Below, piece after piece: positions 34,948 through 38,832 of a stretch of DNA of 38,832 nucleotides. This DNA comes from an uncultured Bacteroidota bacterium (GTDB lineage: Bacteria > Bacteroidota > Bacteroidia > B-17B0 > Aurantibacillaceae). The notes below the pieces were generated by a model that had not been told where the DNA came from, did no database searches, and saw only the letters and a program-made list of their open reading frames with translations. The translations under genes were made by a program, and so were the position numbers. The stretch's first letter is position 1, and the number at the start of each line of letters is the position of its first letter. The stretch is from the NCBI GenBank assembly GCA_903928655.1, contig CAIYSA010000279.1, positions 1-38,832 of the forward strand, given 5' to 3'.

Positions 34948-36039
34948 TTATTTTATGTAATGGAGTTTGGTTAAATAAATGTATGGCTCAAACATATGAT
35001 TAAAGAATACATTTTCTCCATTATATTTGAATAATTGATCGTAGTTTGAGTCTGGCTGCAAAATTATTGGCGTTCCTGCTGGGACATAAAAATTACTTTT
35101 TTCAATTACTGGAGATTTATATTGTGTTAATGATTTTTTTACGAAATGCCCCAATCTTTTTGTTAGGTGTTTTTTGTATTTACGATTTGTTTTACATGCT
35201 GAGCGTTCCATGTCATTTACTGCATGATTTACTATGAGTCTAATTAATGGTTTTTTCACACGCTTTTTCATTATTTCTTTTCTTTTCGAAAACGGATTAA
35301 TAGGATGTAAATCGGATATAATTTGAGTTGTAAATGGAGTTTGTGGCACCCAATCATTTGTGTTTACAATGCGATAACCCCAACCATTTCGCGTAATAAA
35401 ATCATAATCGTAAGAGTAAAATAAATTACCTGGTTTTGGTGCGGCGCTACTGTATACTTTATATATAAGACTTTTAGGAACTATGTTTTCTGGCGCATAT
35501 TCCAAATAAGACCTCATTAAAAATGTAAGAGCGGCTCCTTGGCTATGACCAATAAATATATATTCCTTAATTCCTTTATTTGAATATTCTCTTATTTTTT
35601 CTGTTATGAGTGGCGCAATGTGAGCGATGCCAATTGTCCATCCGTGATGGACTAATGCTTTTTCATCATTACTGAATTTGTAAGAAAAAGTTGTGCTATC
35701 ATTAATTGTTAATTTACCATTAGCTTTTATCATTCCGCTATAAAAGTTTTCTAACCAAGATTGTCCAACTGGAATTGTATATCTAATACAAAAAACTCCT
35801 ACAGAGTCATCTCTCAACCAAAAATCGAATTTATTTTTTAATCCAACTTCTGGCGAGCGATACAGTCTTTTATAATTTGATGGAATATATGGAGGGTAAT
35901 ATTTACCGCTATCTTGATGTGCCCATTCTAAATGTAAAACATCTAAATATTCTTTAGCATCAAATCCTGATTTTAATTTTTGTTGCGAGTAGGAGCATTG
36001 CGCAATTAACAAAAACAATAAAACAATGTGTTTTTGCAT
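34948..36039 (-). CDS. Secreted lipase class 3-like alpha/beta hydrolase
   Basis: This 363-residue protein has a signal peptide (IVLLFLLIAQCSYSQQ) and the motifs of the class 3 lipase family. VHHGW (130-134) precedes the nucleophile segment. Ser166 is in GHSQGAAL (164-171), AAPKPGNLFY (199-208) stands for the family P.VGN loop, and Asp229 (NTNDWVP) and probably His348 (FFNHMFEPYIYL) complete the triad. Compared with most class 3 lipases, GHSLG is changed to GHSQG. There is no T9SS domain, so it is likely periplasmic or released by another route. The substrate is unknown; a lipid or ester is expected. The ATG is at 36037-36039, abutting the stop of the thioesterase gene (36040), so the two are read together. 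Confidence 0.87.
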   Translation of the reverse strand: MQKHIVLLFLLIAQCSYSQQKLKSGFDAKEYLDVLHLEWAHQDSGKYYPPYIPSNYKRLYRSPEVGLKNKFDFWLRDDSVGVFCIRYTIPVGQSWLENFYSGMIKANGKLTINDSTTFSYKFSNDEKALVHHGWTIGIAHIAPLITEKIREYSNKGIKEYIFIGHSQGAALTFLMRSYLEYAPENIVPKSLIYKVYSSAAPKPGNLFYSYDYDFITRNGWGYRIVNTNDWVPQTPFTTQIISDLHPINPFSKRKEIMKKRVKKPLIRLIVNHAVNDMERSACKTNRKYKKHLTKRLGHFVKKSLTQYKSPVIEKSNFYVPAGTPIILQPDSNYDQLFKYNGENVFFNHMFEPYIYLTKLHYIK

Positions 36040-36483
36040 TTATAGTTTAAATTTATTTTTTGGAATTATTGAACAAGTAAATCTTGAAATGCAAGTCAAT
36101 TCATTTTGGTCATTATAAATTTTAATTTCCCACACATGATTTTTTCCAATAATATTTAGAGGCTTGCAAACACCTTTTACTTGGCCATCAAAAACGGCTT
36201 TAATATGATTTGCATTAATTTCTATACCAACACCAATAAATAATTCACTATTTACAACCAATAACGACGCTACACTTCCAAGCGTTTCGGCTAATGCAAC
36301 ATTTGCGCCGCCATGCAGTAAGCCAAATGGTTGTTTGGTGCGTTCATCAACAGGCATTGTGGCAACAATAAAATCATTGCCAATTTCAATAAAGTTAATG
36401 CCAAGTGTTTGCCCTAAAGTATTATTATTTAGTAAATTTATTTGTTGTAAATCAGGAGCTGAATGCCAAATAGAAGATTGCAT
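36040..36483 (-). CDS. Hotdog-fold thioesterase (PaaI/YbdB-like)
   Basis: This 147-residue protein is a single hotdog domain of the PaaI/EntH/MenI group. GLLHGGANVALAETLGS (53-69) carries the conserved HGG and the acidic residue of the catalytic helix. It hydrolyses acyl-CoA or acyl-carrier thioesters; members of the group take aromatic acyl-CoAs such as 1,4-dihydroxy-2-naphthoyl-CoA. That particular substrate is not expected here, since the window's MqnC points to the futalosine route. The gene ends immediately before the ATG of the lipase-like gene and starts about 25 bases after the histidine kinase stop, so a single transcript from the two-component system is conceivable. Confidence 0.88.
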   Translation of the reverse strand: MQSSIWHSAPDLQQINLLNNNTLGQTLGINFIEIGNDFIVATMPVDERTKQPFGLLHGGANVALAETLGSVASLLVVNSELFIGVGIEINANHIKAVFDGQVKGVCKPLNIIGKNHVWEIKIYNDQNELTCISRFTCSIIPKNKFKL

Positions 36484-36507
36484 GTTTAACTTATTTAGAA
36501 CTCGAAT

Positions 36508-37776
36508 CTACAAATATATTTTAAATTTATGGACGCCGTCTTTATGAGAGTAGGCGATTTGCCAATTAAAATAATCAATAATTTTTTTAATTAATGATAA
36601 TCCAACTCCCAATGAAGCAGAAGTAGATGATTTTGTGAATCTTTCATACAAAAACCGCTTATTTATTTCAACCCTATCGCTTGTGTTTTCAATAGAAAAG
36701 GAGTCGTTGTCTAAAATTATTTTTAACGTTCCTCCACTCTCTAAATTGTACTTAATAGCATTAATGAAAAGATTGTTAAATAGTATGTTTGATAAAATTG
36801 GGTTTAAATCTTTGGGTACATTTGAATTAAATTCTTTTATTATTGTGATTTGTTTTGCTTCAATAAAGTCTTCAAGTTCTTCTAATTTTTCTTCAAAACA
36901 AGTAATCAAATCAATTTTTTCGGTAGAAATAAACTGTTTATTTTCTATCCGCGACATTAGTATTAAAACTTGATTTAATTTATATAAACGTTGTGTTGCT
37001 TGAAAAATTTGTTGAATAGAATCGTGCTGTTTAACGCTATAGTTTTTTTCCTGCATCAACAATTCTATTTTTGTGCTTATTATCGATAAGGGAGTTTGCG
37101 CTTCGTGTGAAACGTTTTCAGTAAACTCTTTTAAGTTTCGATAATCAGATTTAATTTGTTGTGTTAAATCTTGAATAGTGTCGTTTAATAAACGAAATTC
37201 TTTAATCTCGGTTTCTTTAAAAGTAAGCGATTCGCTTTTTTTTATATTCCATGATTTAATTTTAGACAATGTATCATAAAAAGGTGAAAAAATATATGCT
37301 GAAATAAATCTATAAACTATAAATAAAACAATAATTGAAATAAAAAGAAATAGTATTACAATGCCCACAACATATTCCCCTATTTCTTGTTTTTTAGATA
37401 CTGAAACGGAAACCGTTATAGCGTATGCTTTATCGTTAATTGAACATTGAAAACTTAGTTCTCTTAAGATTATAGACTCCCCGGCTTTTTCTTCTCCAAT
37501 AATCTCTTGATAATATTCTTTAAAAGAATTTACTGTTGTGGTTTGTTTGTATATCTCAACAATTTGTATTTTTTCTCCAATGTTTGAAGAAAACTGTTCA
37601 ACTGATTTACCCTCTTTTAGTGATTTGATTATTATTTCTTTTGCTGATAAAAGATGTTCATCTTGCTCACTATCAAATTTTAATAAAATAACTTTAAAAA
37701 CAAAAAACACACCTAAAGAAAACAAAATAATTGTTGTTACAGAAGTGTAAATATTTGTTTTTGTAAGTAGTTTCAA
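36508..37776 (-). CDS. Two-component sensor histidine kinase
   Basis: This 422-residue inner-membrane kinase has transmembrane segments at about 11-31 and 135-157 enclosing a periplasmic sensor domain of about 100 residues with no recognised fold. A linker follows, then the dimerisation and phosphate-accepting helix with His224 (NVSHEAQTPLSI, the variant H-E-A-Q-T-P-L), and an ATPase domain with N-box LFNNLFINAIKYN, a G1-like FSIENTSD and G2 LGVGLSLIKKII. It starts with TTG (37774-37776), 6 bases after the response-regulator stop, so the pair is one operon. The regulator is OmpR-like. The signal and target genes are unknown. Confidence 0.92.
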   Translation of the reverse strand: MKLLTKTNIYTSVTTIILFSLGVFFVFKVILLKFDSEQDEHLLSAKEIIIKSLKEGKSVEQFSSNIGEKIQIVEIYKQTTTVNSFKEYYQEIIGEEKAGESIILRELSFQCSINDKAYAITVSVSVSKKQEIGEYVVGIVILFLFISIIVLFIVYRFISAYIFSPFYDTLSKIKSWNIKKSESLTFKETEIKEFRLLNDTIQDLTQQIKSDYRNLKEFTENVSHEAQTPLSIISTKIELLMQEKNYSVKQHDSIQQIFQATQRLYKLNQVLILMSRIENKQFISTEKIDLITCFEEKLEELEDFIEAKQITIIKEFNSNVPKDLNPILSNILFNNLFINAIKYNLESGGTLKIILDNDSFSIENTSDRVEINKRFLYERFTKSSTSASLGVGLSLIKKIIDYFNWQIAYSHKDGVHKFKIYL

Positions 37777-37782
37777 CGACTA

Positions 37783-38457
37783 TTAATTTTTGAACTTATA
37801 ACCCAAGCCATATACTACTTTTATGAAGTTTGTTAAGCCGGCCTCATTTAATTTTTTCTTTAAATTTTTTATCTGGCTGTAAACAAAATCAAAAGTTGTT
37901 GCCATTTCAGCTTTATCTCCCCAAATGTTTTCTGCTAAAGCTTCTTTTGTAATTAAATGAGTTGGATTACTTGCTAAATAAATTAGAATATCATATTCTT
38001 TTTTTGTAAACTGAAGTTGTATTCCGTTAGCGAGAACCTTTTTTTCTGAAGTATCTATTTCTAAACCATCAAATATTAACGTATTTTTTCCACCAAAATT
38101 TCTTCTTCTTAATACAGAATATATTCTTGCGCTTAATTCTGATAAATGAAAGGGTTTGGTTAAATAATCATCTGCCCCAATTTTTAAACCCGTTAATTTA
38201 TCTTCTAATGAGTTTGCGGCCGTAATAATAATTACACCCATTTCTGGATTTTTGTCTTTAATGTATTCAATAATTTCAATTCCAGACCCATCTGGCAATC
38301 CAATATCCACAAGCGCGCAACTGTATTTATTTTCTGATAATTTTTCAAGGCCGCTTTTTACAGATGATGCGAAATCGCATTTATGACCATTTTCTGATAA
38401 ATAATATATTATATCTTCACGTAATGGTTTTTCGTCTTCAATTATCAATATTCTCAT
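37783..38457 (-). CDS. OmpR-family response regulator
   Basis: This is a 224-residue regulator. The receiver domain (1-120) has the acidic pair Glu7/Asp8, the phospho-acceptor Asp51 (LVDIGLPDGSG), Thr79 and Lys101 (DDYLTKPF). The DNA-binding winged helix (about 128-222) contains FTKKEYDILIYLASNPTHLI and WGDKAEM and ends KVVYGLGYKFKN, typical of the OmpR/PhoB type. It is the first gene of an operon with the histidine kinase downstream. The ATG is at 38455-38457. The 166 bases to the divergent haem-lipoprotein gene hold the promoters of both. A link between the two is possible, but nothing in the sequence proves it. Confidence 0.94.
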   Translation of the reverse strand: MRILIIEDEKPLREDIIYYLSENGHKCDFASSVKSGLEKLSENKYSCALVDIGLPDGSGIEIIEYIKDKNPEMGVIIITAANSLEDKLTGLKIGADDYLTKPFHLSELSARIYSVLRRRNFGGKNTLIFDGLEIDTSEKKVLANGIQLQFTKKEYDILIYLASNPTHLITKEALAENIWGDKAEMATTFDFVYSQIKNLKKKLNEAGLTNFIKVVYGLGYKFKN

Positions 38458-38623
38458 GTTGTGCTATTTTTCTTTAAATTACTTATTAAGTTATGTGTGT
38501 GTTAAAATTAGAATTAAAAAAATAAAAATGGAGTGTTTACAAAAATTATCCAATTTAACACCGTTAAATTACTTTACTTTTACCAAAAAAAGTCTTTAAT
38601 TTGAATAAAATTAAATTTTATAT

Positions 38624-38832
38624 ATGAAATACGTAATATTCTCATTATTCATTTTAGTTTTTATAGTTGGCTGCAGACATAAGCCTAATTTTGATAGTAT
38701 GAAACAAGTAAGTTATTCTTTAGATATTCAGCCGATAATTATCAGTAATTGTACCCAAAGTGGATGTCATGGGACTGCTCACAATGAAGATTTCAAATTG
38801 TTAACATATAACGATTTAATTAAACATACTCA
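38624..38832 (+). CDS. Haem-c-like lipoprotein, N-terminal part (cut by window edge)
   Basis: About 69 residues are visible before the window ends. MKYVIFSLFILVFIVGC ends in a lipobox (IVGC, Cys17), so it is a lipoprotein. The mature part contains IIISNCTQSGCHGTAH, a cytochrome-c type haem site of form C-x4-C-H instead of the usual C-x2-C-H. The start SYSLDIQPIIISNC is like the cytochrome c-like (planctomycete-type) domains found in secreted Bacteroidota proteins. The rest and its length are unknown. Transcription is divergent from the two-component operon. Confidence 0.75.
   Translation, partial: MKYVIFSLFILVFIVGCRHKPNFDSMKQVSYSLDIQPIIISNCTQSGCHGTAHNEDFKLLTYNDLIKHT

Noticed and set aside
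1-38832. CRISPR array, tRNA, rRNA or integrase-bounded island
   Set aside because: No spaced direct repeats, no cloverleaf-like sequences, no rRNA segments and no recombinase gene were seen by eye; the gene content is chromosomal housekeeping.

Overview
The window is an AT-rich (roughly one third G+C), gene-dense stretch from a member of the Bacteroidota. The signs are two proteins with C-terminal type IX secretion (T9SS) sorting domains (6516-9311 and 9320-10300), a TonB-dependent receptor with a carboxypeptidase-regulatory-like N-terminal domain, a TamL-type Omp85 lipoprotein, an S46 dipeptidyl-peptidase, a DUF3822-RsmD pair, promoter elements of the TAnnTTTG kind and almost no Shine-Dalgarno sequences. 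A MqnC homologue points to the futalosine route to menaquinone, which many non-Flavobacteriaceae Bacteroidota use. I cannot name a genus.

Layout. 1-352: start of gmd, cut by the window edge (minus). 521-3901: icmF, a B12-dependent fused acyl-CoA mutase (minus), then a small membrane protein and a 136-bp element with inverted-repeat ends. 4569-9311 (plus): an M16 peptidase directly abutting a CoaD-like nucleotidyltransferase, then a secreted subtilase. 9320-10863 (minus): a cobalamin riboswitch, a cysteine-rich CWC/DUF5522 protein and a T9SS-exported surface protein. 10912-16227 (minus): TonB-dependent receptor, IMPACT/YigZ protein, small secreted protein, short-chain dehydrogenase and MqnC. 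16282-16467: a decayed C-terminal piece of a penicillin-binding protein 1C. 16485-23658 (minus): outer-membrane protein, P5C dehydrogenase, AlkB, an enoyl-CoA hydratase-family protein, pyruvate dehydrogenase E2 and E1-alpha, cytidine deaminase. 23727-27329 (minus): membrane protein, a thioredoxin-fold protein without its cysteine pair, and a tandem pair of mosaic outer-membrane proteins. 27430-29572 (minus): RsmD, DUF3822 and a SpoU methyltransferase, divergent from TamL (29615-32146, plus). 32157-36483 (minus): YvlD-type membrane protein, a 39-bp perfect palindrome, S46 peptidase, class 3 lipase-like protein and hotdog thioesterase. 36508-38457 (minus): two-component kinase and regulator. 38624 to the end (plus): start of a haem-c lipoprotein.

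Most of this is ordinary chromosomal housekeeping. The most interesting unit is the B12 riboswitch operon. The switch does not sit in front of the nearby TonB receptor. It sits in front of a small cysteine-rich protein and a surface-exported protein whose start lies 3 nt after its partner's stop, and a B12-dependent mutase (icmF) lies about 6 kb away. Together these suggest cobalamin capture or handling at the cell surface by proteins with no assigned role. Other points of interest are the tandem outer-membrane genes with conserved ends and divergent middles, the CoaD-like enzyme with an added N-terminal domain, and a yigZ gene without a normal start codon.
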